Below are positions 53,215 to 62,344 of a stretch of 64,000 nt of DNA, one piece after another. Position 1 is the stretch's first letter. Each line of letters starts with the position of its first letter. Under the pieces are notes generated by a model. The model was not told the DNA's origin and searched no databases. It saw only the letters and a list, made by a program, of their open reading frames with translations. The translations under genes were made by a program, and so were the position numbers. The DNA comes from JABMQW01 sp964439935. Lineage in GTDB: Bacteria > Fidelibacterota > Marinisomatia > Marinisomatales > TCS56. The DNA lies in assembly GCA_964439935.1 (NCBI GenBank), contig CAYTPW010000011.1, forward strand, positions 1-64,000, in the 5' to 3' direction.

Positions 53215-54239
53215 TGACAGCTAAGATTGTAACGTTTGGTGAAATTATGTTGCGCTTATCTCCTCCAGATTATGAGCGTATCAGCCAAGCCAGTCAATTT
53301 CAGATAAAATATGGAGGAGGTGAAGCTAATGTAGCTGCTTCACTGGCCCAATTTGGCCATGATTCTTATTTCGTTTCCTGTATACCCGATAATCTGGTAG
53401 GAGATGCTGCTGTCAACATGTTGCACGGCCTTGGTGTAAATACTGAATACATTCTGCGGTCAGGAAAACGCCTGGGCATATATTTTCTGGAGCATGGTGC
53501 TTCCATCCGACCATCGAAAGTTGTTTATGATCGTACTGATTCTGCTATTTCTCAGATAACAACGGGTAGGATGAGCTGGAATAAGATTTTTGGAGGAACG
53601 GATTGGTATCATACCACCGGTATTACTCCAGCTTTATCACCTTCGGCTGCCGCAGCAAGTCTTGAGGCAATCAGGGTAGCACGGGAAATGGGAATAACTA
53701 CCAGTTGTGATCTTAATTATCGAAAAAAACTTTGGAGCAAGGATGAAGCCCGGGAAACCATGAGTGAAATGGTAAAAAACGTGGATATCATTATTGCTAA
53801 CGAGGAAGACGCGGATAACGTATTCGGGATAGCTGCTGCGGACAGTGATATTGAAAGCGGGCAGTTGTCGGTAGATGGCTATAAATCAGTAGCCCGCCAA
53901 TTGATTGACATATCTGGAGCAGGAAAGGTCGCCATAACTTTGAGGGAAAGTATTTCCGCATCGGATAACGGCTGGTCGGCAATATTATTTGATGGAAAAG
54001 AATTGCTTACAAGCCGCAAATATCCGATTCACATTGTTGATCGGGTTGGTGGTGGCGACTCATTCGGTGCTGGTCTGATCCATGGTCTGGTAAATAACTG
54101 GAGTGATCAGGAAAGTCTTGAGTTCGCCGTTGCAGCATCAGCAATGAAACACACAATCCACGGTGATATTAACCTTGTTACAGAATCAGAAGTGATGGAA
54201 GTGGTCAAAGGTAATATTTCTGGTAGGGTCCAGCGGTGA
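53214..54239 (+). CDS. kdgK: 2-keto-3-deoxygluconate kinase (PfkB family)
   Basis: A 341-aa ribokinase-fold protein. The sugar-binding Gly-Gly-Gly-Glu-Ala-Asn-Val-Ala is near residues 34-41, and the C-terminal PfkB signature Val-Gly-Gly-Gly-Asp282-Ser-Phe-Gly-Ala-Gly contains the catalytic Asp. It phosphorylates KDG to KDPG, feeding Eda. It shares a base with eda upstream and, if the GTG at 54236 is used, overlaps the TBDT gene by four bases, which would join catabolism and uptake in one transcript. Confidence 0.9.
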   Translation: MTAKIVTFGEIMLRLSPPDYERISQASQFQIKYGGGEANVAASLAQFGHDSYFVSCIPDNLVGDAAVNMLHGLGVNTEYILRSGKRLGIYFLEHGASIRPSKVVYDRTDSAISQITTGRMSWNKIFGGTDWYHTTGITPALSPSAAAASLEAIRVAREMGITTSCDLNYRKKLWSKDEARETMSEMVKNVDIIIANEEDADNVFGIAAADSDIESGQLSVDGYKSVARQLIDISGAGKVAITLRESISASDNGWSAILFDGKELLTSRKYPIHIVDRVGGGDSFGAGLIHGLVNNWSDQESLEFAVAASAMKHTIHGDINLVTESEVMEVVKGNISGRVQR

Positions 54240-57200
54240 GCAGGAAAAATATAAAAATTGCTGAGCATAATTATCTCCATAATAGCGGACGGCAATTAAT
54301 GTCTGCAGTTATGCGTGTATTTATTATTAGCATTTTGCTCCCATTGCTATGTGGTGTTTTGAATACCGTTCGTGGCGCCGGTCAAACAGGTAAATTAGCA
54401 GGCCGTATAACTGATGCCAATACTGGGGAACCAATAACTGGGACTAATATAATTATAACTGCTGAGTGGTTAAACGGTCAGGAAGTACCATTACGTAATT
54501 TGATGGGTGTTGCTAGCGATATGGATGGTGATTATTTCATAATTAATATTCGGCCTGGGTCCTATACAGTAAAATCAACCCATATTGCTTACCAGGAGGG
54601 CATATTTACCAAAGTCATTATCAATATTGATAAAACCACTCGATTGGATTTTGTACTCTCATCCAAGACCTTTGAAGGACAGGAAGTAGTAATTACCGCT
54701 TTTCGTGAGGCCAAGGTTGAGCTAGACCTGACAGCTACAAAGAGTACCTATTCCACAGCTGATATAGAGAATATTGCTGGTGTGGATGATATCAGTGATA
54801 TTCTTGAATTACAGGCTGATGTTGTTGATGATCATTTCCGTGGTGGACGACTTGGAGAAGCCAGTTATATACTGGGCGGCAGTGCAATTATAAATCCGAT
54901 TAACAATCAACGGGCGTTCAAGCCGATTGTAACAGGTATAAAGCAAATTGAGGTTTTTACCAGTGGCTTCTCGGCTGAATACGGTAATGCCCAGTCGGGT
55001 GTGGTGAATATGGTTACTAAGGAAGGGCAGAACAGGTGGGACACCCGTTTTGAGGTTGCCCTTAATCCACCATACTACAAAACTTGGGGTGGAAGTATTT
55101 ACAAATCTGATCAATTGTATTTCTATAATACCTTGATAAATACTGAAGAGTGGCTTAAAGAGAATCCTACCCAACCCGGTAGAGCTCTATTTGATCCTGG
55201 TTATGGATTTGGACCACAATATTTGGTGGAAGAAATTGTGTGGCCACCCAATCCTTTAACCGTAGATGATTCCCTAATGATTGCACGGCTTGGACAAATC
55301 CAATGGCTGCAGTCAACAAGGGATGTAGGTTTGGAGTACGACAATACTGTTGACTATCGAATCGATATCAACATCGGAGGACCAATAACCGGAAATTCAA
55401 CCATTTTTATGGCAGCCCGCACTACACAGGAACATCCATTCATACCAACACCTTATCCAGATCAAGCGCTACAGTTGATATCCAATATGGTTTACCGCCC
55501 AAATTCCATGGATAAGTTGAAATTCAATTATATGTTTGACTTGGTCCGAGAAAATGAAATTGGCAGCAGCTGGGTGCGCTGGATGTTTGATCGTACTCTT
55601 AGTATTTCTCAAGTCCGTCAGCGTACGCAACAGTTTGGCATTGACTGGACACGAGTATTCAATTCATCCACTTTTCTCGATTTGCAGCTTAAAATTCTGG
55701 ATTTGGTATCGCAGGAAAGGATCGAATTGATCCAGGATGATGAATTTGTTGTGGATTATTCTGCTAATAGCAATTGGGTTGATTATACCGGACCTTCCTA
55801 CCATCGTGTGGGACGTCCGGAAGACGATCGTGGTGATGAGCTATCCAAAACACTTACCTTTACCACCAGCTTGACCAGTCAGATTAATAAATACAATCTG
55901 CTGAAGACTGGTTTTCAATTTTATTATTATGACCTTGAAGTGGATAAGCAGGAAAATGCCTACAATCCTTCTGATATCCGTAACATTAAATATCGCAGTT
56001 TTCCGTTTGAGGGCGCTTTGTATGTCCAGGACAAAATGGAATTTGAAGGGATGATTGCCAATCTGGGCTTGCGGTTTGATTTTTATGACTTGAATACGAA
56101 TTACTACAGTGATATCTATTCACCGACCCGAAATCCCTATTATGACGAAACGCTACCTTACAGTGAGCGCGGCCAATATTACGATCCTGACCTGGCTCTG
56201 ACTACGAAATCCAAACCATATTACCGGTTGCAGCCCCGACTTGGGACATCATTCCCGATTACTGAGAATTCAGTATTTCACCTCAATTATGGCACCTTTA
56301 CCCAGCGACCCAATTTTACCCAGCTTCTGGGTCTGCGATACTATGAAAATTTCATATTGTATGGTAATCCACGGCTGAAGCCGGAATATACCAGCGCCTA
56401 TGACGTTGGTCTGGTTCAAGGATTGCCTGGCAGCTTTCGGATTGATGTCAGCGCCTACTACAAAGATGTAAAGGATTTGATTGAACGGGCTTTTTATCGG
56501 GATGAACAACAGTCAATTTATGTTACTTATATCAACCGGGACTATGCTGACATCAAGGGATTTCATGTTAGTCTGGAGCGCTACAGTGGAAAATTAAGAA
56601 GCTACCTGCGCTATAATTACGAAGTGGCTACTGGAAAAAGCAGTAATGATCTGGATGTCCCAGTTACCTACTTCGAAGTACCTGATCCTGAATTTGGTCT
56701 TGTTAATCTGCCTGATGCAGAGGATGTATACCTGGATTACGACCGGACTCATAAACTGGTTTTCAATGTCCGCTACAAGACTGGACCTAGGACTGGATTT
56801 TCAATTGGAAATATTTATCCGTTAGGTGGTCTAAGCTTGAGTACTACACTTCGATTCAGTACGGGCAGGCCATATACCTGGGATGATACTGGCCAGGGTT
56901 TGAAATATAATCAGCGTACACCAGACGAACGGGAATTAAAAATACGGTTCGAAAAACGCATTGTATTTGACAATTCCACTATGACATTTTATGCTGAAGG
57001 TTATAATCTGTTAAATGAGGCGATCTATCATTATTCGCGGAATTTCAATAATAATAAGAACACACCGCGCTACGAATATTTTAAAGATCAATATTATGAC
57101 GATTTACAAACCTGGCTGGATTCTGGTATGGAAGAGGATCAAATACCCTGGTCATATAAGCCTTATGAATATGAGACTTATGACGAGTACTTACCCTATG

Positions 57201-57274
57201 TCAGCAATCAATCCGCATACATTTATAGCAATCAACCGCGGCACTTCCGGATAGGGCTGATCCTGAACTTGTAG
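54236..57274 (+). CDS. TonB-dependent receptor of alginate locus
   Basis: 1012 aa from the GTG at 54236 (overlap GTGA with kdgK). ATGs at 54299 and 54311 would give a more usual signal peptide, so the start is uncertain. A CarboxypepD_reg-like domain (Gly-Arg-Ile-Thr-Asp-Ala-Asn-Thr-Gly-Glu-Pro) is followed by the plug with His-Phe-Arg-Gly-Gly-Arg and Ser-Ala-Glu-Tyr-Gly-Asn-Ala-Gln-Ser-Gly, then the barrel to the final aromatic strand. It should import oligoalginate. It is the paralogue of the receptor at 26443 and again lacks SusD. The next gene encodes the FnIII surface partner. Confidence 0.88.
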   Translation: MSRKNIKIAEHNYLHNSGRQLMSAVMRVFIISILLPLLCGVLNTVRGAGQTGKLAGRITDANTGEPITGTNIIITAEWLNGQEVPLRNLMGVASDMDGDYFIINIRPGSYTVKSTHIAYQEGIFTKVIINIDKTTRLDFVLSSKTFEGQEVVITAFREAKVELDLTATKSTYSTADIENIAGVDDISDILELQADVVDDHFRGGRLGEASYILGGSAIINPINNQRAFKPIVTGIKQIEVFTSGFSAEYGNAQSGVVNMVTKEGQNRWDTRFEVALNPPYYKTWGGSIYKSDQLYFYNTLINTEEWLKENPTQPGRALFDPGYGFGPQYLVEEIVWPPNPLTVDDSLMIARLGQIQWLQSTRDVGLEYDNTVDYRIDINIGGPITGNSTIFMAARTTQEHPFIPTPYPDQALQLISNMVYRPNSMDKLKFNYMFDLVRENEIGSSWVRWMFDRTLSISQVRQRTQQFGIDWTRVFNSSTFLDLQLKILDLVSQERIELIQDDEFVVDYSANSNWVDYTGPSYHRVGRPEDDRGDELSKTLTFTTSLTSQINKYNLLKTGFQFYYYDLEVDKQENAYNPSDIRNIKYRSFPFEGALYVQDKMEFEGMIANLGLRFDFYDLNTNYYSDIYSPTRNPYYDETLPYSERGQYYDPDLALTTKSKPYYRLQPRLGTSFPITENSVFHLNYGTFTQRPNFTQLLGLRYYENFILYGNPRLKPEYTSAYDVGLVQGLPGSFRIDVSAYYKDVKDLIERAFYRDEQQSIYVTYINRDYADIKGFHVSLERYSGKLRSYLRYNYEVATGKSSNDLDVPVTYFEVPDPEFGLVNLPDAEDVYLDYDRTHKLVFNVRYKTGPRTGFSIGNIYPLGGLSLSTTLRFSTGRPYTWDDTGQGLKYNQRTPDERELKIRFEKRIVFDNSTMTFYAEGYNLLNEAIYHYSRNFNNNKNTPRYEYFKDQYYDDLQTWLDSGMEEDQIPWSYKPYEYETYDEYLPYVSNQSAYIYSNQPRHFRIGLILNL

Positions 57275-57299
57275 GCGATATAATGAAACGTAGCAAAGC

Positions 57300-59612
57300 A
57301 TGAAATTGAAACTGGTAAATATTTACAGGTATTGCCACATAAATTTGTTTATTGTTGCATTGCCAGTTTTATTGTTAGGTCAAATACGAGAATACCGGAT
57401 TCATGACCGTGGTATGCTCCATGAAACTGTGTATAACACAGGTGATATTGGTCGGCCGTGGCAGACAGGTAGCGCTGGTAATGTAACAACTACTCCCCTA
57501 ATGGAATGGCCATCACGTTCGGCTACCAGCATAAATAATATTAAATATAGTGGACAACACAACATCCTTGGCGGAGGTATATACGTTGGTGTCAATATTG
57601 ATTCTCTACCAGGTGAAGAAAACCGCATATTTGCACTATGTGGCGGAGTTGGGGCCAGTACTCCAGAGCCGGTATATGGAATCTGGTCTTTTCCATTATT
57701 CATGGAGGAAATTGAAAACTTTCCGGTTCTGGATGATGGAAGCCTGAATCCGGACTATGATCCTGATGAAGCCGAAGAGATTATCCGGACCGGCTGGTCA
57801 ACGCCAACAGGAATTACAATTACCCGCACCTCCAGAGCTTGGAGCTATCCTGAATATGATGATATGATCATCTACGAATATACCTGTGAGTATACTGGTG
57901 ATACAGATGGTAATCTGGCAACAATCGAGATGGATGCCACTTTGAATGATGTGATGTTTTTGTTCCAATACGGTTTCGCACCCTCCATGTATGGCTATCA
58001 ACGCCATTACCAGGAATGGAGATATACCGGTGGTATCTACAGGGCTGATCAGAACAACTTCTGGGATTTGGATTACTGGCTGTCCTTCAATATGAATTTG
58101 AGAACCAATATCACCGATAAAAACCTGTTCGCTAAACCGGAGCCTGATAAATATCTATTTGAGAAATTTGCCCAAACCGGTGAAAAGGGTGGCGGTTTGT
58201 GCAGCCCTCAAGCTCCGGGCTATTGCGTGCTGTTTTATGATACCACACATCTTGCAATAGTTGTCCCTGAGGAATTAGATAGCCTGAACCGAAATGAATC
58301 AGAGGCTCAAGATATTCTACGTACTAATACTATGACTGAATTAAGTGCCGATATGGATTATTATCGTGAGAATTCAAATGGTACTTACACTTGGTGGTAC
58401 GAGCTTGATGCGCACAGTCATATAAAACAACCCTGGTCAAATAAGGTGAGTACAGGTAATACAAACAGTCTCAAAATGATGTATGAAAAGGACTCCTTTA
58501 ATCCAAGTCTTCGCTGGAGCGGTGTTTATAGTCCCGGAAGCACAACTTGGGCTAATACCGCACCAGAATGGTGGGGTCGCGCAGCTTATCCGTACCGCCA
58601 GAGTGCTGATGCTGGAATGAAACACCATGTCTTTGGACCATATACGCTCAGTCCAGGGGATAAACTCGAATTTTCTATTGCGGAAGTTGTCGGATATGGT
58701 GCGGAAGCCGGTAAGAATGTTGAGGGCGGACAGACGATTCAGCAATGGGCAGCGATCCCAAGTTGGGATAAGCCCGTAATTTTCGATGGTGATACTTTAA
58801 CCCATCATTATCTGACTGACTATGGTTACCCGGATTATGTTAATTCGGATTCGATAATAAACGTCACTCAAGTAGCCCACCATGCTTTTCGAGCTTATTT
58901 GGGCCAGGAACCTGTCGTTCCTGTTTGGCCGGAAGATCACCCCAAAGATGGTAATTACCAGATTCCGGTACCAGTTCCAGCGCCAGCCATTATTATTGAG
59001 AATACAGTCGACGGGCTGGTCAGAATTCAGTGGTCGCGTGATGTAGAAGATTTCAATCATACTCGATTAATGGGTGCCCTGAAACATTTCAATGTTTACA
59101 GCAGCAACAGTGGAATGGGACCGTGGCGTGTCATCGATTCCATTATGGTGGGAGCTGTCAATAACGCCGGTATATACGAGATAATCGACACTGATACCAC
59201 ATTTGCTGTTGGTGATTCCCGTTATTACGCTGTTACATCCCAGGATGTTTATGGCAATGAAAGTGGAAAAACAAACATTACCAATTTCCAGAAAAATATC
59301 GGGGCGGTGGCAGTTATGAACAAGGTCTATGCTGTACCAAACCCGTATCGTCGAACATCAGGATTTGAAAAACCAGAATATGCCGGTAAAATTGGGTTTT
59401 ACGGTTTACCATCCGTATGCACCATTCGCATTTTTTCGTATGCTGGACAATTGGTCCGTACCATCGAGCATAATAAGCCGGTGTATTCAACCGAAAATGA
59501 ATGGCTACAGGTTACCCGCAGTGGTCAAGATTTGGCATCCGGGGTATATTTTTTCGTAGTTACAACACCAGACAATCAAGTGAGTAAAGGCAAATTTGTT
59601 GTGCTTAAATAA
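57300..59612 (+). CDS. Large FnIII surface protein paired with TBDT (2)
   Basis: A 770-aa protein. The signal peptide ends near Leu-Leu-Gly-Gln. The Trp/Tyr/Asp-rich N-terminal region, a fibronectin III-like domain from about 558, and a C-terminal FlgD/T9SS-like module from about 676 (Val-Pro-Asn-Pro-Tyr ... Gly-Lys-Phe-Val-Val-Leu-Lys) repeat the plan of the 1089-aa protein at 29116, which has a longer N-terminal part. It lies 25 bp after the TBDT gene and 3 bp before the PorV-like gene. A receptor-associated glycan-binding role is inferred from this conserved position. Confidence 0.72.
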   Translation: MKLKLVNIYRYCHINLFIVALPVLLLGQIREYRIHDRGMLHETVYNTGDIGRPWQTGSAGNVTTTPLMEWPSRSATSINNIKYSGQHNILGGGIYVGVNIDSLPGEENRIFALCGGVGASTPEPVYGIWSFPLFMEEIENFPVLDDGSLNPDYDPDEAEEIIRTGWSTPTGITITRTSRAWSYPEYDDMIIYEYTCEYTGDTDGNLATIEMDATLNDVMFLFQYGFAPSMYGYQRHYQEWRYTGGIYRADQNNFWDLDYWLSFNMNLRTNITDKNLFAKPEPDKYLFEKFAQTGEKGGGLCSPQAPGYCVLFYDTTHLAIVVPEELDSLNRNESEAQDILRTNTMTELSADMDYYRENSNGTYTWWYELDAHSHIKQPWSNKVSTGNTNSLKMMYEKDSFNPSLRWSGVYSPGSTTWANTAPEWWGRAAYPYRQSADAGMKHHVFGPYTLSPGDKLEFSIAEVVGYGAEAGKNVEGGQTIQQWAAIPSWDKPVIFDGDTLTHHYLTDYGYPDYVNSDSIINVTQVAHHAFRAYLGQEPVVPVWPEDHPKDGNYQIPVPVPAPAIIIENTVDGLVRIQWSRDVEDFNHTRLMGALKHFNVYSSNSGMGPWRVIDSIMVGAVNNAGIYEIIDTDTTFAVGDSRYYAVTSQDVYGNESGKTNITNFQKNIGAVAVMNKVYAVPNPYRRTSGFEKPEYAGKIGFYGLPSVCTIRIFSYAGQLVRTIEHNKPVYSTENEWLQVTRSGQDLASGVYFFVVTTPDNQVSKGKFVVLK

Positions 59613-59615
59613 TTT

Positions 59616-60674
59616 ATGTGCAAAGTTAGAAATACAGCAATCCTCAAGAATCTAATAATTTCAATAATTGCTAGTTTAATGCTGCACACTTCAATTCTGG
59701 CTTTTGAGAAGGTCGGCACAACCAGCTTTCAGTTTTTGAAGGTAATGAATGAAGCACGGGCTACCTCTATGGGAGAAGCTTATTCATCCGTGACTCAGAA
59801 TTCAGATGCCATGTTCTGGAATCCTGGTGCCCTAACTGAAATATCCGGGACCTATGATTTATCGACTTCCTATACAAACTGGTTTCTGGATACCAGGCAT
59901 TTTTCATTTACATTGGGTTTCAAATCTAAACGCTGGGGAACATTTGGTCTCATGGGACTGATGGTTGATATGGGTTATATTGAAGAGACTACTGTCAGCA
60001 ATCTGGGATTTGATCAGAATAATGTTTATAATCCCGGGTTGACCGGTGAACAATTGTACATTGGTGCTTTTGGTTTCGGTCTGGCTTATGCCCGCAATTT
60101 GACCAACAAATTTTCATTTGGTGCTGTGCTGAAATATGTTCAGGAAGATCTTCATTATGGAGATGCATCAAGTGGTATGGTAGATATCGGAATGCTGTAC
60201 AGGACCGGTTATCGTTCGATTAAAATAGCGGCTGTAGTCCGACATTTTGGTCCTGAAGTGTCCTTTACCCAACAACGTGATACCACATTGGTTCCTTATA
60301 CGCCCGATGACAGTTCCAACACAATCACTGGAGAAGATTATCCGCTTCCGCAGACTTTCAATATGGGTATATCAGCTTTTCTGGTCGCTCCTGAAAACAG
60401 TCTTTTATTTACCAGTACCCGGCACAGTCTGCTGCTTAGTCTTGATATAATCCATCCTCGTGATTATGACCAGCAGTATGGTATCGGATTAGAATATGGA
60501 TTTGGTGAATATTTATTTATTCGGGGCGGTTATAAAATTAATTACGATGAAGAAGGCTTATGTCTTGGCTTGGGATTAAAAGTAAGCAAATATCGCATTG
60601 ATTACTCATATAACGATTATGGCGATTATTTAGGTACCATTAATCGATTTAGCATAGGAATAGGGCTTCATTAA
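59616..60674 (+). CDS. PorV/UPF0164-family barrel (2)
   Basis: A 352-aa protein. Signal peptide, then Phe-Leu-Lys-Val-Met-Asn-Glu-Ala-Arg-Ala-Thr-Ser-Met-Gly-Glu-Ala-Tyr and Asp-Ala-Met-Phe-Trp-Asn-Pro-Gly-Ala, the UPF0164/PorV signature, then amphipathic strands to the end. Same family and same relative position as the gene at 33764. Proposed partner for export or surface retention of the FnIII protein encoded immediately upstream. Confidence 0.8.
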   Translation: MCKVRNTAILKNLIISIIASLMLHTSILAFEKVGTTSFQFLKVMNEARATSMGEAYSSVTQNSDAMFWNPGALTEISGTYDLSTSYTNWFLDTRHFSFTLGFKSKRWGTFGLMGLMVDMGYIEETTVSNLGFDQNNVYNPGLTGEQLYIGAFGFGLAYARNLTNKFSFGAVLKYVQEDLHYGDASSGMVDIGMLYRTGYRSIKIAAVVRHFGPEVSFTQQRDTTLVPYTPDDSSNTITGEDYPLPQTFNMGISAFLVAPENSLLFTSTRHSLLLSLDIIHPRDYDQQYGIGLEYGFGEYLFIRGGYKINYDEEGLCLGLGLKVSKYRIDYSYNDYGDYLGTINRFSIGIGLH

Positions 60675-60686
60675 GTCCGGATTAGA

Positions 60687-62267
60687 ATGAATAGGATAAT
60701 GAGTATCCCATCTGAATTCCTGCCACGCACGATCTGGAATCTGCTGTTTTCCACGCTGTTAGTGGCTATTGGATTTGCTCAACATCGTGGAGATAACCTT
60801 GAATTCCAGGGCATGGCCCAGTTCCTATCTTATAAAGCCGGATTTAGTAGCGCTGGTGTTTATGGAGCAAGTAGTAATGATGTAAATGCACTCTTAGTAA
60901 ATCCTGCCGGTCTTGGCACGGTAAACCGTCCTCAGGCCTCTCTGGCATTCAATAATAGCGCAGCATTATGGCGTGAAAATCAGGAGTATCGCCCTAACCG
61001 CCTGTTTGTTACCCTGCCGTTCTATCTGGAAGGTCTATACATCCCAGATCCTGCCAATAATGATTCTATGGATTATGATCTCGCCCTAGATTCAAGTTAT
61101 GTTGTCAATCCTCCTGAGCTTGGTCAGGGTAAATTCACAAAAGCAGCGGCTGACTGGCAGAGATCTATTAATAGACAGGTTGCGTATGATCTAGCAATAG
61201 CGTTGCCAATAAGAATCGGTGAAAAGGAATTAACTCTGGCCGCATCATTCTCTAAAAGTCCATTTGACGAATATGATCGCAATCATACTTACCTGGATCC
61301 CCACCTGGGCTATAGTGAGTATAATGATCTTACCAGGCTGGAAAAAAATGATACAACTGATGTTAACTGGTATAATTTTGTCAGGCAGCGCAGTGGGGAA
61401 GCTGATTTGTTGACTTTTGGAATAGGTTATCATTTGAGCGATCAACTATCCTTGGGCTTAAGTTTACAGTCATTGGCAGCTAGCACGGATGATTCTCAAA
61501 TGCTTGATCGGGTAGGTTATTTTCGACTGGCCGATGAAAACGAATTCAGCTTTTCATATGACACGTTGTTGAGCACAATCTCAGGTAAATCCGAGTTCAC
61601 CGCTAAAAGTATTACACTAGGTGCATTGATTAATCGTGAAATAATCAGTTTTGGTATCGCTTATACTTTCCCCTTTAAAATTTCTCGAATCTGGGATTAT
61701 TCTTATCAGGTAGAGACTCCAGACACCAGTATCATTTATCGTACAAATATAGGTAAGCAGACCGATAATTTGCGCATTCCCGGCCAGTGGGTCTTTGGTT
61801 TTAGCATTAAGCCACACGATATGCTGAATTTTTATTTTGATCTGGATTATGGAGCATTCAGTCAGTCAGAATTGGAATTGTATATACCAGCAGCGGATAC
61901 ATTGACAATTAATCCAGCCGATAGCAGTTATCATATTCCATGGTCGGATTCTACATCACGTAACTGGGTTGACAGAATCATTCTTAGGAGTGGCCTGGAA
62001 TATACTCCAATCAAAATGCTATCAATTTTAATAGGTTATCAGTACCAACCGCAGGTATTTGTACCGGATGGTCAGGCTTTTTCAGATCAAGGCCCTGTTG
62101 CGCAGGGTTTTACGGTTGGTCTCCGGTTTAACCTTCAGCGTTTTGGAAGTTTTGCTTGTATATACACCAACCAAAGTATAAAATATTATGACTCATATTA
62201 TTCAAATACCAATTATGCTTACAATTCAATTTCAAAAATTTTCCTAACCTACAATATCAAATTATAG
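60687..62267 (+). CDS. FadL/PorV-like outer-membrane barrel
   Basis: A 526-aa protein. The signal peptide ends near Gly-Phe-Ala-Gln. Asn-Ala-Leu-Leu-Val-Asn-Pro-Ala-Gly-Leu-Gly follows, the N-terminal element shared by FadL and PorV-type barrels, then many amphipathic strands with Asp/Ser/Asn turns, ending in an Ile-Lys-Leu strand. It is longer than the PorV-like neighbours, so it may be a FadL-like transporter or a structural partner of the trio. It follows the PorV gene by 12 bp and has no counterpart in the first locus. Confidence 0.65.
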   Translation: MNRIMSIPSEFLPRTIWNLLFSTLLVAIGFAQHRGDNLEFQGMAQFLSYKAGFSSAGVYGASSNDVNALLVNPAGLGTVNRPQASLAFNNSAALWRENQEYRPNRLFVTLPFYLEGLYIPDPANNDSMDYDLALDSSYVVNPPELGQGKFTKAAADWQRSINRQVAYDLAIALPIRIGEKELTLAASFSKSPFDEYDRNHTYLDPHLGYSEYNDLTRLEKNDTTDVNWYNFVRQRSGEADLLTFGIGYHLSDQLSLGLSLQSLAASTDDSQMLDRVGYFRLADENEFSFSYDTLLSTISGKSEFTAKSITLGALINREIISFGIAYTFPFKISRIWDYSYQVETPDTSIIYRTNIGKQTDNLRIPGQWVFGFSIKPHDMLNFYFDLDYGAFSQSELELYIPAADTLTINPADSSYHIPWSDSTSRNWVDRIILRSGLEYTPIKMLSILIGYQYQPQVFVPDGQAFSDQGPVAQGFTVGLRFNLQRFGSFACIYTNQSIKYYDSYYSNTNYAYNSISKIFLTYNIKL

Positions 62268-62344
62268 CATGCCCACAATTATTATAACCAATAAACTAAA
62301 TGACCTTAGCATTTTCGCGGTCAATCCAATTAAAGGAGTGCTTA

